Positions 38,696-48,079 of a stretch of 64,000 bases of DNA are shown here, in pieces. Below the pieces are notes generated by a model. It saw nothing but the letters and a program-made list of their open reading frames with translations, was not told the origin of the DNA and did no database searches. A program made the position numbers and the translations under genes. Each line of letters begins with the position of its first letter. Positions within the stretch are counted from its first letter, which is position 1. The DNA comes from Caballeronia sp. TF1N1 (GTDB lineage Bacteria > Pseudomonadota > Gammaproteobacteria > Burkholderiales > Burkholderiaceae). Location of the stretch: NCBI RefSeq assembly GCF_022878925.1, contig NZ_CP084626.1, positions 2,604,001 through 2,668,000 of the forward strand, read 5' to 3'.

Positions 38696-39363
38696 TGACT
38701 GCTCCCGTGAGCGGTGTTGGTCGTGCGGCGGACGGCGAGCGCGGGTTGCGCGGTCTTTGCCGCCGCCGCGGTTTCGCGTGCGTAGCGCACCAGCGCCGTG
38801 AATTCGTAGCGTTCGACGTTCGATACGGCATCGCGCCTCGCCGGCGCCGGCGTGGTTGGCCGCCGCTTCATCTCGATCACTTCCACCGACTGCACGTCGC
38901 GCACGTCCTCCAGACGCTTGAGCCAGTTCGCCGCCGCTTGCGAATCGGGCGCGAGCGCCGCGAGTTCGACTTCGTCGGTCCGTTGCGAGACGCGTTGCAG
39001 CTCGACGCCGGGTTGCCGGGGCGCGTCAGCCAGCGCGTCGAGAAGCGCGAGAAAACGGTCGCGCGGCGCGGCAAGCGGTTGCGCGTTTTGGCGCGCGCGC
39101 CGCCGGTCGGCTTCGGCACGCGTGAGCCGTGCGTGCTCTTCGAGCTGCGCGCCCGATGTCCGTAGCGACGCTTCCAGCGCGAGACGCCGTTCATCCAGAC
39201 GCGCGCGCTGCAAGGCATCCCAGCCCGCGACCGCGCCGACCGCCGCGCATCCGGCAAGACTCGCCGCCGCGAGAATCGCGAGCCGCTGACGGCGCATCTC
39301 GCGGCGCTTGCGCAAGCGGTAAGGAAGCAGGTTGAAGCCTTCGACCACGCTCGCGCCGCTCAT
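38692..39363 (-). CDS. pilN: Type IV pilus assembly protein PilN
   Basis: A bitopic inner-membrane protein that binds cytoplasmic PilM and pairs with PilO. The 223-residue protein starts MSGASVVEGFNLLPYRLRKR; the FNLLPYR motif at residues 10-16 is the segment of PilN that sits in a groove of PilM. A membrane helix follows at about 29-50 (LAILAAASLAGCAAVGAVAG), then a coiled coil and a small periplasmic domain. The ATG overlaps the pilM stop (ATGA). Confidence 0.9.
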   Translation of the reverse strand: MSGASVVEGFNLLPYRLRKRREMRRQRLAILAAASLAGCAAVGAVAGWDALQRARLDERRLALEASLRTSGAQLEEHARLTRAEADRRRARQNAQPLAAPRDRFLALLDALADAPRQPGVELQRVSQRTDEVELAALAPDSQAAANWLKRLEDVRDVQSVEVIEMKRRPTTPAPARRDAVSNVERYEFTALVRYARETAAAAKTAQPALAVRRTTNTAHGSSQ

Positions 39364-40343
39364 TGCAGCACCTCGCGCAACGCCAGACCGAACGCCACCG
39401 CGAAGAGCGGCGAATGTTTGAGCGACGCATCGATGCCCGCCACGCCATTGCAATACGGCGCGCACTCGAACGGCAGCGCCGGGCAGCCGAACATCTTCGC
39501 CAGCGCGGGAAGTGGCAGCGCGGCCTGCGCCATCAGGTCCGCTTCGCCGCCGACGTACACGCAGTCGAGCGGCGCATCGGTGCCAGCGAGATCGCGGAGC
39601 GCGTCGGCGAGACATGAATGCTCGGGCGCCGGATACCGCACTTCGGACTCGACACCGTGAGCGCCGGCGACCCAGCCGTGCAGCCCCGTCTTTTCGAGCC
39701 AGCAAAGCATGAAGCGCGCATCCGGACCGAGCTCCACCTTGCCGGAATGACGCATTGCGCGCATGGCGGCCGCCGGTTCGCCGTCGATGGCGGACAGCGC
39801 GATTCCCGCCGCAGCCGCCGTTTCGACGCGCGCCTCGACATGCCGGCGCGCGGTGGCGGCAATCGCGACTTGCGCGCGGCCGTCCTCCTGCGTTTCGACT
39901 GACCAGTCGACCGCGAGCGCGCCGCGTTCGATGCCCGAGATGCGCTCGGCCTCCGCGAGCACGGCGGGTTCGAGCACGCCGCGCGGATCGCCGTCCGCCA
40001 CGAGCGCGGGCGCATCGCGCGTCTCCAGCAACGCGGTGAGCGGCACGCGCGTGGTGAGCGTCGCGGACGACGGCAAGCCCATTGCGCAACGCAGCGCGCG
40101 CGACACGCCGTTCTGCGGCAAGCGCTCGACCGTATCGCAGAGCGCCGCGATCACGGCGGCGCGATCGACGAACTCGCCGTCGATCACCGCGCCCGGTTCG
40201 AGCGCCACCCAATCGATATGCTCGACGCACACCGCCGAGGGCGAACGCACGCGCTTGCTGAGCACCACTATCCGCACCGCGCTTTCGCTCACATCGATAC
40301 CCGCTGCAAAGCGGCGCGTAACTGTCAATAAGGCCTTGTTCAT
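39360..40343 (-). CDS. pilM: Type IV pilus assembly protein PilM
   Basis: A 327-residue actin-like cytoplasmic protein of the pilus alignment complex. The N-terminal AAGIDVSESAVRIVVLSK is the phosphate-1 region; IALSAIDGEPAAAMRAM is the middle motif. The sequence is more divergent than PilM of Pseudomonas and similar to HofM. It is the first gene of the pilMN(OP)Q-aroKB group, divergent from mrcA with 277 bp between them; E. coli has the same order with hofMNOPQ. Confidence 0.87.
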   Translation of the reverse strand: MNKALLTVTRRFAAGIDVSESAVRIVVLSKRVRSPSAVCVEHIDWVALEPGAVIDGEFVDRAAVIAALCDTVERLPQNGVSRALRCAMGLPSSATLTTRVPLTALLETRDAPALVADGDPRGVLEPAVLAEAERISGIERGALAVDWSVETQEDGRAQVAIAATARRHVEARVETAAAAGIALSAIDGEPAAAMRAMRHSGKVELGPDARFMLCWLEKTGLHGWVAGAHGVESEVRYPAPEHSCLADALRDLAGTDAPLDCVYVGGEADLMAQAALPLPALAKMFGCPALPFECAPYCNGVAGIDASLKHSPLFAVAFGLALREVLQ

Positions 40344-40589
40344 GACTCACTCCATCGTCTCTTGCGCGCCGAACCTTTCGAGCGCTTGCACGAGAAGAAT
40401 TGTGGTGAGCCGCGCGTCTTTCGAACATTCAGCCAAATGGCTAACGCGTGTGTTTGGCGCGTTTCAGAGGTGCTTATCCGCACGATCCCGCGTATCTTGA
40501 AGGGACGAAGTTCCGAAGCAGGAGAAACGGGACCGAAGCACGCCCGCGATTCGTCGCAAGTCTTAAGAAAGGCTCGAAACCCGGACGGC

Positions 40590-40595
40590 TATAAT
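40590..40595 (+). promoter_or_regulatory. Candidate -10 box of mrcA
   Basis: A perfect TATAAT stands 25 bp before the mrcA start codon in the 277-bp divergent gap. No convincing -35 lies 16-18 bp upstream, so RNA would begin close to the start codon if this is used. Confidence 0.4.
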
Positions 40596-40620
40596 CCCGA
40601 GACTGTTTTTTGGTGGTGCC

Positions 40621-43026
40621 ATGCAATCCTCTTCCCCGACCAACCCGCCATCCAAACCGCCCGAAGGTCAGACGACCAGGCGACCGTGGTATTTGCGGCT
40701 GCTTTCCGCGCTTGTCATCAGCTTTCTCGCGCTAATCGTTTGCGCGGCGCTCGTGCTCGGGTATGCGCTCGTCGTCGCGATGCCGAACCTGCCTTCGCTC
40801 GATGCGCTCACTGACTACAAGCCGAAGGTGCCGCTGCGCATCTATACGGCGGATCACGTGCTGATCGGCGAATTTGGCGAAGAGCGGCGCAGCGTCGTGC
40901 GCATTCGCGATGTGCCGGACCATCTCAAGAAAGCGGTGCTCGCCATCGAGGACTCGCGTTTCTACGACCACGGCGGCGTCGATCTCACCGGCATCCTGCG
41001 CGCGGGCACGGTGGCGCTGTCGAACGGTCACGCGTCACAGGGCGCAAGCACGATCACCATGCAGGTCGCGCGCAACTTCTTCCTGTCGAGCGAGAAGACC
41101 TACACGCGCAAGATCTACGAGATGCTGCTCGCTTACAAGATCGAGCGCGCGCTGACGAAAGATCAGATTCTCGAGGTCTATATGAATCAGATCTATCTCG
41201 GACAGCGCGCGTATGGTTTTGCGAGCGCCGCCCGGGTGTACTTCGGCAAGGATCTGAAGGACATCTCGCTCGCGGAAGCCGCCATGCTCGCCGGTCTGCC
41301 GAAGGCGCCGTCGGCCTATAACCCGGTCGTGAATCCGAAGCGCGCGAAGGTGAGGCAGGAGTACATACTTCAGCGCATGCGCGAACTCAACTTCATCACG
41401 CAGGACGAATACGACCAGGCGAAGAATCAGCCGCTCGTCGTGAAGGGACAAGGCCGCGAGTTCAGCGTGCATGCCGAATACGTCGCGGAAATGGTGCGGC
41501 AGATGATGTACGCGCAGTACAAGGAAGAGGCGTACACGCGCGGTCTCAATGTCGTGACCACGATCGATTCCGCCGATCAGGACGCCGCCTACCGCGCGGT
41601 ACGCAAGGGGCTGATGGACTACGAACGCCGGCATGGATATCGCGGGCCCGAGGGTTTCATCGATCTGCCCGCGAATGCGGACGACCGCGAGCAGGCTATC
41701 GACGACGCGCTTGCCGAGCATCCGGACAACGGCGAGATCGTCGCGGCGGTGGTCACGTCGGCGAGCACGAAGGAAGTGAAGGCGAGCTTCATCGACGGCA
41801 ACGTGGCGACCATCAACGGCGCCGATCTGCGCTTCGTCTCCAATGCGCTCTCCACGCGCGCACAGCCCAATGCCCGCATTCGTCCTGGCGCAATCGTGCG
41901 GCTCATGAAGAACGACGACGGCGAGTGGATCATCACGCAATTGCCGCAAGTGGAAGGCGCGCTGATCTCGCTCGTGCCGCAGGACGGCGCCATCCGCGCG
42001 CTTGTGGGCGGTTTCGACTTCAACAAGAACAAGTTCAATCACGTGACGCAAGCGTGGCGTCAGCCGGGATCGAGCTTCAAGCCGTTCATCTATTCGGCGT
42101 CGCTGGAAAAAGGCTTGTCGCCCGCGACCATCATCAACGATGGTCCGCTCTACTTCACCGCCGCCGAAACCGGCGGTCAGGCGTGGGAGCCGAAGAACTA
42201 CGGTGGCGGCTTCGACGGACCCATGACCATGCGCTCCGCGCTGCAGAGGTCGAAGAACATGGTGTCCATCCGCATTTTGAACACCATCGGCACGAAGTAC
42301 GCACAGCAGTACATCACGCGCTTCGGCTTCGACGCGGACCGGCACCCCGCGTATTTGCCGATGGCGCTCGGCGCGGGTCTCGTCACGCCGCTGCAGATGG
42401 CGACGGGCTACGCGGTGTTCGCCAATGGCGGGTATCGCGTGAATCCGTATCTGATCGCCGATATCACCGACCCATACGGCGCGGTCGTTTCGCATCCGCA
42501 ACCGCTCGTCGCGCAGCAAAGCGCGCCGCTTGCCATCACGCCTCGCAACGCGTTCGTGATGAATAGCCTTTTGCAAAGCGTCGCGCAGCACGGCACGGCG
42601 GCCAAGACGAATCAGTTGAAGCGCACCGACCTCGCAGGCAAGACCGGCACGACGAACGATTCGCGCGATGCCTGGTTCGCGGGCTATCAGCGTTCGCTCG
42701 TGGCGATTGCGTGGATCGGCTATGACAATCCGCGCACGCTCGGCGACAAGGAAACGGGCGGCGGTCTCGCACTGCCTGTGTGGATGGATTACATGGCGCG
42801 CGCGCTGAAGGGCTTGCCCGAGTACAAGCCGATGACGCCGCCCGACGTGACCTCGCTCGGTGGCGAACTGTACTTCGACGACATGACGCCGGGCCACGGC
42901 TTCATCGCGACAATCGGCGTGAGTCAGGCGTCGTCGGCCGCGGGCGTGTCGGGCGTCACGGCTCCGGCGCCCGAAGTCGGCGAGCAGGAAAAGCAGGACA
43001 TCATGAATCTGTTCAAGGGACAGTGA
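40621..43026 (+). CDS. mrcA: Penicillin-binding protein 1A
   Basis: Bifunctional peptidoglycan glycosyltransferase/transpeptidase. The 801-residue protein has a cytoplasmic Pro-rich head, one membrane helix at about 25-50, then the GT51 domain with catalytic Glu110 in EDSRFYDHGGVD and GASTITMQVARNFFLS. An OB-like insertion follows. The transpeptidase has the active-site SSFK (Ser484), SKN in LQRSKNMVS, and KTG at 674-676 in GKTGTTND. All key residues are present. A GGTGG stands close before the ATG. Confidence 0.96.
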   Translation: MQSSSPTNPPSKPPEGQTTRRPWYLRLLSALVISFLALIVCAALVLGYALVVAMPNLPSLDALTDYKPKVPLRIYTADHVLIGEFGEERRSVVRIRDVPDHLKKAVLAIEDSRFYDHGGVDLTGILRAGTVALSNGHASQGASTITMQVARNFFLSSEKTYTRKIYEMLLAYKIERALTKDQILEVYMNQIYLGQRAYGFASAARVYFGKDLKDISLAEAAMLAGLPKAPSAYNPVVNPKRAKVRQEYILQRMRELNFITQDEYDQAKNQPLVVKGQGREFSVHAEYVAEMVRQMMYAQYKEEAYTRGLNVVTTIDSADQDAAYRAVRKGLMDYERRHGYRGPEGFIDLPANADDREQAIDDALAEHPDNGEIVAAVVTSASTKEVKASFIDGNVATINGADLRFVSNALSTRAQPNARIRPGAIVRLMKNDDGEWIITQLPQVEGALISLVPQDGAIRALVGGFDFNKNKFNHVTQAWRQPGSSFKPFIYSASLEKGLSPATIINDGPLYFTAAETGGQAWEPKNYGGGFDGPMTMRSALQRSKNMVSIRILNTIGTKYAQQYITRFGFDADRHPAYLPMALGAGLVTPLQMATGYAVFANGGYRVNPYLIADITDPYGAVVSHPQPLVAQQSAPLAITPRNAFVMNSLLQSVAQHGTAAKTNQLKRTDLAGKTGTTNDSRDAWFAGYQRSLVAIAWIGYDNPRTLGDKETGGGLALPVWMDYMARALKGLPEYKPMTPPDVTSLGGELYFDDMTPGHGFIATIGVSQASSAAGVSGVTAPAPEVGEQEKQDIMNLFKGQ

Positions 43027-43046
43027 CGTTCCTTGCCGGGCGCGCC

Positions 43047-43367
43047 TTACTTCGCTGAAAAGCGAACGGGCTCGCCCGCCTGTTCGGTCGAATACTTCGT
43101 GAGCGTGGCGAAAAACTCGCTGTTGTCGCGTGTGTCGCGCCAGGCGCCATCCACGTATTTGTAGTGAAAACCGCCCGCCTTCGCGGCTAGCCAGATCTCG
43201 TGTTTCGGCGGCTGAAGATTCACGATCACCTTCGTGCGGTTCTCGAATTCCAGCGTGAGCACATTGCCGCTACGCTCGAATTCGATATCGGCTTCAGCCC
43301 GATCCACAGCACGTTCGATGGCCGTCAGCGCGGCCTCTGCCAAGCTCAGGTATTCCTGGTCTGTCAT
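43047..43367 (-). CDS. cyaY: Iron-sulfur cluster assembly protein CyaY (frataxin)
   Basis: A 106-residue bacterial frataxin that regulates cysteine desulfurase IscS and binds iron. It starts [20 protein letters not shown], with the acidic first helix region ([20 protein letters not shown]), the conserved [20 protein letters not shown] and [16 protein letters not shown] chose the ATG at 43367 by comparison with other CyaY N-termini. It converges with mrcA and diverges from lptM with only 36 bp between start codons, as in E. coli. Confidence 0.94.
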   Translation of the reverse strand: MTDQEYLSLAEAALTAIERAVDRAEADIEFERSGNVLTLEFENRTKVIVNLQPPKHEIWLAAKAGGFHYKYVDGAWRDTRDNSEFFATLTKYSTEQAGEPVRFSAK

Positions 43368-43403
43368 GCTAAACTCCATCGATTCAATGGTACAGGGACG
43401 GTC

Positions 43404-43691
43404 ATGCGAGTCGTTTTCAGGATGAGCGCGATTGTAGCGGCTTTGAGCATGAGCGCCGCGGCAACACTCGCACTCGGCGGTTGTGGACAACGTGGTCCGC
43501 TCTATCTTCCCACTGTCCCGCCACTGCCGCAGCGTCCTAGCGACCTTCAGGATACGCCGCCTTCCGCTTCCGTCGACAAGGCAAGCGCTGCATCGGCTGC
43601 GAGCGAGACTGGCGACATTCCCGATACCTCCGGCGCGCCGCTGTCGCTTTCGCCGGACACCACTCTGAAACCGGCGCCCGCCGGGTACTGA
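43404..43691 (+). CDS. lptM: LptM-like (YifL) outer-membrane lipoprotein
   Basis: A 95-residue small lipoprotein. The signal peptide ends at the lipobox LGGC, giving a mature N-terminus [10 protein letters not shown], the diagnostic sequence of LptM, which helps LptD fold and form its disulfides. The rest is a low-complexity tail rich in Pro, Ser and Ala. The start at 43404 has GGGA upstream. lysA follows 44 bp later; the neighbouring divergent cyaY supports the identity. Confidence 0.9.
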   Translation: MRVVFRMSAIVAALSMSAAATLALGGCGQRGPLYLPTVPPLPQRPSDLQDTPPSASVDKASAASAASETGDIPDTSGAPLSLSPDTTLKPAPAGY

Positions 43692-43735
43692 CCTAAGCCT
43701 CACGCGCACCAAGCCGCGTACATCCGAATCCACGC

Positions 43736-44998
43736 ATGAACGATTCCGCATTCCACTACGTCGACGGCGCGTTGCACGTCGAAGGCGTCCCCGCCGCGTC
43801 GCTCGCGGAACAGTTCGGCACGCCGCTTTACGTCTATTCGCGCGATGCACTGACGCGCGCCTATCGCGCTTACGCCGATGCCTGCGCGGGCCGCAAGGCA
43901 ACGGTGCACGTCGCGGTCAAAGCGAACAGCAACCTCGCGGTGCTCAACGTGTTCGCGCGCCTGGGCGCGGGCTTCGACATCGTGTCGTCGGGCGAACTGG
44001 CGCGTGTGCTGGCCGCGGGCGGCAAGGCTTCCAACACGGTTTTCTCGGGCGTCGGCAAGAGCGCGGCCGAGATGCGCGAGGCGCTCGAAGCGGGCGTGAA
44101 GTGCTTCAACGTCGAGTCCATTCCCGAGTTGCACGCGCTCAACGAAGTCGCGAAGTCGCTTGGCAAGAAGGCGCCCGTGTCGCTGCGCGTGAATCCCGAT
44201 GTCGACGCCAAAACGCATCCGTACATCTCCACCGGTTTGAAGTCGAACAAGTTCGGCGTGGCCTTCGGCGACGCGCGCGCGACGTATCGTGAAGCGCATG
44301 ACATGGCGAATCTCGATGTCGTGGGTATCGACTGTCATATCGGTTCGCAGATCACCGAAGTGAGCCCGTATCTCGATGCCGTCGACAAGCTGCTCGACCT
44401 CGTCGAACAGATCGAGTCCGACGGCATGAGCATTCGTCACGTGGATGTCGGCGGCGGTCTCGGCATTACATACGACGACGAAACGCCGCCGGATATCGGC
44501 GACTTCGTGCGCACGTTGCTCGCGCATTTCGAAGAGCGCGGCCACGGTCAGCGCGAAGTGTATTTCGAGCCGGGACGCTCGCTCGTCGGCAATGCGGGTG
44601 TGCTGCTAACGCGCGTCGAGTATCTGAAGCCGGGTGAAGAGAAGAACTTCGCTATCGTCGATGCCGCGATGAACGACCTCGCGCGTCCCGCCATGTACGA
44701 GGCGTTTCATCGCATCGTGCCGGTCATCGAACGCAAGGCAAGCGCGCGTTTATACGATGTCGTCGGCCCGGTTTGCGAAAGCGGCGACTGGCTTGGACGC
44801 GATCGTGAACTGGCCGTCGAGCAAGGCGACTTGCTCGCCATTCTTTCGGCGGGAGCGTATGGCTTCGTCATGAGCTCGAACTACAACACGCGTGCGCGCG
44901 CCGCTGAAATCATGGTCGATGGCGAACGCGCGCGCGCGGTGCGCGAACGCGAAGAAGTGAAGCAGTTGTTCGCGGGCGAATCCATTTTGCCGGACTGA
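43736..44998 (+). CDS. lysA: Diaminopimelate decarboxylase
   Basis: PLP enzyme that makes lysine from meso-diaminopimelate. The 420-residue protein has the Schiff-base lysine Lys62 in [12 protein letters not shown], the phosphate-binding [23 protein letters not shown], and [13 protein letters not shown] with the active-site cysteine from the partner subunit. The length is normal. It ends at a strong terminator shared with msrQ. Confidence 0.97.
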   Translation: MNDSAFHYVDGALHVEGVPAASLAEQFGTPLYVYSRDALTRAYRAYADACAGRKATVHVAVKANSNLAVLNVFARLGAGFDIVSSGELARVLAAGGKASNTVFSGVGKSAAEMREALEAGVKCFNVESIPELHALNEVAKSLGKKAPVSLRVNPDVDAKTHPYISTGLKSNKFGVAFGDARATYREAHDMANLDVVGIDCHIGSQITEVSPYLDAVDKLLDLVEQIESDGMSIRHVDVGGGLGITYDDETPPDIGDFVRTLLAHFEERGHGQREVYFEPGRSLVGNAGVLLTRVEYLKPGEEKNFAIVDAAMNDLARPAMYEAFHRIVPVIERKASARLYDVVGPVCESGDWLGRDRELAVEQGDLLAILSAGAYGFVMSSNYNTRARAAEIMVDGERARAVREREEVKQLFAGESILPD

Positions 44999-45016
44999 AT
45001 CTTCGTGCCGTGAGCC

Positions 45017-45048
45017 AAAAAAGCGATGCCATGGCATCGCTTTTTTTT
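45017..45048. terminator. Bidirectional terminator between lysA and msrQ
   Basis: AGCGATGCCA and TGGCATCGCT (45022-45041) form a perfect ten-base dyad with A-runs before and T-runs after. It can end both lysA and msrQ; the msrQ stop codon overlaps its T-run. Confidence 0.92.
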
Positions 45049-45715
45049 AAGCGCTCAACCGGCGTCGTTCGACTCGTCCTTTGAGCCACGCGATCAGCCG
45101 CCAGCCCAGCAACACGATCACGATTGCGCCGTAAATCTTCGGCAAGGCGAAATCGTGCTTGCCGGCCTTCATCCACCAGAAATGCAGGATGGCCAGAATG
45201 GCGACGAGATAGATGATCCGATGCAGCATCTGCCAGCGGCGGCCGAGCTTGCGGACCATCGCTTTCGGCGATGTCACCGCGAGCGGTATCAGCAACACGA
45301 ACGCGGCGAAGCCCACGGTGATGAACGGCCGCTTGCCGATGTCCTTCAACATCGCGGCGGCATCGAACCATTTATCGAACCAAATGTATGTCGTGAAGTG
45401 CAGCACGGCGAAGAAGAACGCGTAAAGGCCGATCATGCGGCGAAAGCGCACGAGCGCCGTCACGCCCGTGAGCCGGCGCACCGGCGTAATGGCGAGCGTG
45501 ATGCAGAGATAGACGAGTGTCCAAAGGCCGGTCGAACGCGTGATGAACTCGATCGGATTCGCGCCCAGTCCGCCCATGACGCCGAGCAACACAATGCGCG
45601 CCAGCGGATAGAGCGCCGCGATGAACACGATCACTTTTGCGGGCGCGATCCAGCGCGGCCCGGACCGCACGTTCGCGCGCGTTTGCGATCCCTTGAGTTC
45701 GGATACAGTGGGCAT
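45047..45715 (-). CDS. msrQ: Heme b membrane protein MsrQ
   Basis: The 222-residue inner-membrane partner of MsrP (YedZ type). Six hydrophobic helices with conserved histidines, for example FFFAVLHFTTYIWFDKW and LHRIIYLVAILAILHFWWM, which should bind heme b and flavin, pass electrons from the quinone pool to MsrP. It starts three bases after the msrP stop. Confidence 0.94.
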   Translation of the reverse strand: MPTVSELKGSQTRANVRSGPRWIAPAKVIVFIAALYPLARIVLLGVMGGLGANPIEFITRSTGLWTLVYLCITLAITPVRRLTGVTALVRFRRMIGLYAFFFAVLHFTTYIWFDKWFDAAAMLKDIGKRPFITVGFAAFVLLIPLAVTSPKAMVRKLGRRWQMLHRIIYLVAILAILHFWWMKAGKHDFALPKIYGAIVIVLLGWRLIAWLKGRVERRRLSA

Positions 45716-45718
45716 CGT

Positions 45719-46708
45719 TCAGAAGTTTTTCTTGAGGTCCATGCCCTGATAGAGCGACGCAACCTGATCGCCATATCCGTTGAACATGAGCGTCTTGCGC
45801 TTGGGCGCAAAGAAACCGTCCTCGCCAATACGCCGCTCCGTCGCCTGACTCCAGCGCGGATGATCCACGCCAGGATTCACGTTCGAATAGAAGCCGTATT
45901 CCGTCGGCGCGTATAGATTCCAGCTCGTCGGCGGCTGCTTTTCGACGAAGCGAATCTTGACCAGCGACTTCGCGCTCTTGAAGCCGTATTTCCACGGCAC
46001 GACGATACGCACCGGCGCGCCGTTCTGATTCGGCAGCACTTCGCCATACAAGCCGACGGTGAGCAAGGTGAGCGGATTCATCGCTTCGTCCATGCGCAGG
46101 CCTTCGGAATACGGCCATTCGAGGATCGGCGTCGAAAGACCCGGCATCTGCGAAGGATCGGCAAGCGTGATGAACTGCACGTACTTCGCGCTGCCAGTAG
46201 GTTCCGCGCGCTTGATGAGCTCGGACAGCGAGACGCCGATCCACGGAATGACCATCGACCAGCCTTCGACGCATCGCAGGCGATACAAACGTTCTTCGAG
46301 TGGCGCGAGCTTCAGAAGCTCGTCGATGTCGTAGGTTTTCGGATTCTTGATCGCGCCTTCGACCGACACTTTCCACGGCCTCGGCCGCAACGTGCCCGCG
46401 TGTTCGGCGGGATCGCCCTTGTCGGTGCCGAACTCGTAGAAGTTGTTGTAGCTCGTGATGTCCTTGAGCGACGTCGCCTTGTCGAGCGCGATGAACTTCG
46501 GATTCGCTTTCGCCGCGAGTTTCTGGCCCTTCGCATCCGGCGATGTAAACGCCGCATTCGCGATGCCGCTCACGCCAGTCAAGCCAGTCGCCGCCAGCGC
46601 GCCGATCGAACGCAGCGCACGCCGCCGATTCTCGAACACATCGCGCGGCGTGATTTCGTGCGCGGCGATATCGTCACCATAAAGCGCGCGATTACGTCTG
46701 ATCCACAT
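45719..46708 (-). CDS. msrP: Periplasmic methionine sulfoxide reductase MsrP
   Basis: Molybdopterin enzyme that repairs oxidised methionines in periplasmic proteins. The 329-residue precursor has a Tat-type leader ([16 protein letters not shown] at about 28-43). The molybdenum ligand is Cys146 in [15 protein letters not shown]. Other family parts are [15 protein letters not shown] and the C-terminal [21 protein letters not shown] start at [10 protein letters not shown] (46708), with GGAG upstream. msrQ follows directly. Confidence 0.95.
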   Translation of the reverse strand: MWIRRNRALYGDDIAAHEITPRDVFENRRRALRSIGALAATGLTGVSGIANAAFTSPDAKGQKLAAKANPKFIALDKATSLKDITSYNNFYEFGTDKGDPAEHAGTLRPRPWKVSVEGAIKNPKTYDIDELLKLAPLEERLYRLRCVEGWSMVIPWIGVSLSELIKRAEPTGSAKYVQFITLADPSQMPGLSTPILEWPYSEGLRMDEAMNPLTLLTVGLYGEVLPNQNGAPVRIVVPWKYGFKSAKSLVKIRFVEKQPPTSWNLYAPTEYGFYSNVNPGVDHPRWSQATERRIGEDGFFAPKRKTLMFNGYGDQVASLYQGMDLKKNF

Positions 46709-46808
46709 GGAGCCATACTCCCTTTGCTTGCGCGGCATTGGATACGCCGCCCATCCATTCATATACGTGCAAACAGCAAACCGGATGCCGCTATTCCATC
46801 ACAAGACA

Positions 46809-46841
46809 AAAAAAAACCGCCAGCGCGACGCATGGCGGTTT
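46809..46841 (-). terminator. Terminator after ccsB
   Basis: AAACCGCCA (46814-46822) and TGGCGGTTT (46833-46841) form a nine-base stem; read on the minus strand it is followed by a run of nine T, ending the resB-ccsB transcript before msrP. Confidence 0.88.
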
Positions 46842-46863
46842 CTCTTCTTTCGATGGCGCGAGA

Positions 46864-48075
46864 TCAGAGCTTGCCGTAACTGTGCAGTCCCGAAAGGAAC
46901 ATGTTGACGCCCAGAAACGCGAAGGTCGTGACGATCAATCCCGTCAGCGCCCACCACGCCGCCGCCGCGCCGCGCAGGCCCTTCATCAACCGCATGTGCA
47001 GCCACGCCGCGTAGTTCAGCCAGACGATCAGTGCCCACGTTTCCTTCGGGTCCCAGCTCCAGTAGCCGCCCCACGCTTCGGCGGCCCACAGCGCGCCGAG
47101 AATGGTCGCGATGGTGAAGAACGCGAAACCGACCGCAATGGACTTGTACATCACGTCGTCGAGCACTTCCAGCGACGGCAGACGGTCGGCCAAAAAGCCG
47201 CGCTGCTTAGCCAGATACGCGACGGAAACCATCGCGGAAAGCGCGAAACTGCCGTAGCCGATGAAGTTCGCCGGTACGTGAATCTTCATCCACCAGCTTT
47301 GCAGCGCGGGCACGAGCGGCTGAATCTGCTGCGCGTCGCGGGCAATCGAATACCACATCAGGAAGCCGACCGCCGCGCTGATCACGAGCAGCACGAACGC
47401 GCCCATCTGACGCGTCGCGTAATGCTGTTCGTAGTAGAGATAGAACAGTGACGTGATGAGGCAAAACAGTACGAACACTTCGTACAGGTTCGAGATGGGG
47501 ATGTGTCCGACATCCGCGCCGATCATGTACGACTCGTACCAGCGCACCATCAGGCCCGTGAAGCCCATGAGCACCGCGACCCACGTCATGCGCGAGCCGA
47601 TTGCTCCGCCCGTCTGCGAGCGCGACACGAGGCCGATCCAGTAAAAGAGCGTCGCCAGGATGAAGAGCGCGCTCATCCATAGAATCGCGGATTGGCTCGA
47701 CAGGAAGTATTTGAGGAAGAAGTTGGTTTCGGCGCGCGCGAGGTCGTGCTGATAGAGCTGGATCGAGAACAGCGACATGACCGCGATCGTCGCGATGAGC
47801 AGCCGCGCCGGTTTCCAGCGCCAGCCGAGCACGACGAAGGTCGGCACTGCGGCGACCAGCACCGCCATGTCGTACACGTCCATGAACGCGTGATAGCGGT
47901 TGAGCGCGAAGCCCGCGCCCGCGACCATCGCAATGGCGAACAGCCAGTCGATTGCGCCCAGGCGTTTGAGGAACGGACGATCGTCGAAAACGGCGACATC
48001 GGGCAGGCCCGACGACGATGATGCCGGACGTTCCGTCTTGGGCTGCGCGTGGGAGGAGGTCTGAGAAAGGTCCAT
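46864..48075 (-). CDS. ccsB: System II cytochrome c biogenesis protein CcsB (ResC/CcsA type)
   Basis: The heme-handling membrane protein of System II cytochrome c maturation; it carries heme to the periplasm for attachment. The 403-residue protein has eight or more hydrophobic helices and the tryptophan-rich heme-binding motif WGGYWSWDPKETWALIVWL near residue 325, with flanking conserved histidines (VPANFIGYGSF, WLHMRLMKG). It starts four bases after resB. Names for this family differ between groups (CcsA, ResC, CcsB). Confidence 0.93.
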   Translation of the reverse strand: MDLSQTSSHAQPKTERPASSSSGLPDVAVFDDRPFLKRLGAIDWLFAIAMVAGAGFALNRYHAFMDVYDMAVLVAAVPTFVVLGWRWKPARLLIATIAVMSLFSIQLYQHDLARAETNFFLKYFLSSQSAILWMSALFILATLFYWIGLVSRSQTGGAIGSRMTWVAVLMGFTGLMVRWYESYMIGADVGHIPISNLYEVFVLFCLITSLFYLYYEQHYATRQMGAFVLLVISAAVGFLMWYSIARDAQQIQPLVPALQSWWMKIHVPANFIGYGSFALSAMVSVAYLAKQRGFLADRLPSLEVLDDVMYKSIAVGFAFFTIATILGALWAAEAWGGYWSWDPKETWALIVWLNYAAWLHMRLMKGLRGAAAAWWALTGLIVTTFAFLGVNMFLSGLHSYGKL

Positions 48076-48079
48076 GATC

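Noticed and set aside
41035..42897. 620-codon open frame on the minus strand opposite mrcA
   Set aside because: Same kind of shadow; its protein is Arg/His/Leu-rich without domains, and mrcA has all catalytic motifs.
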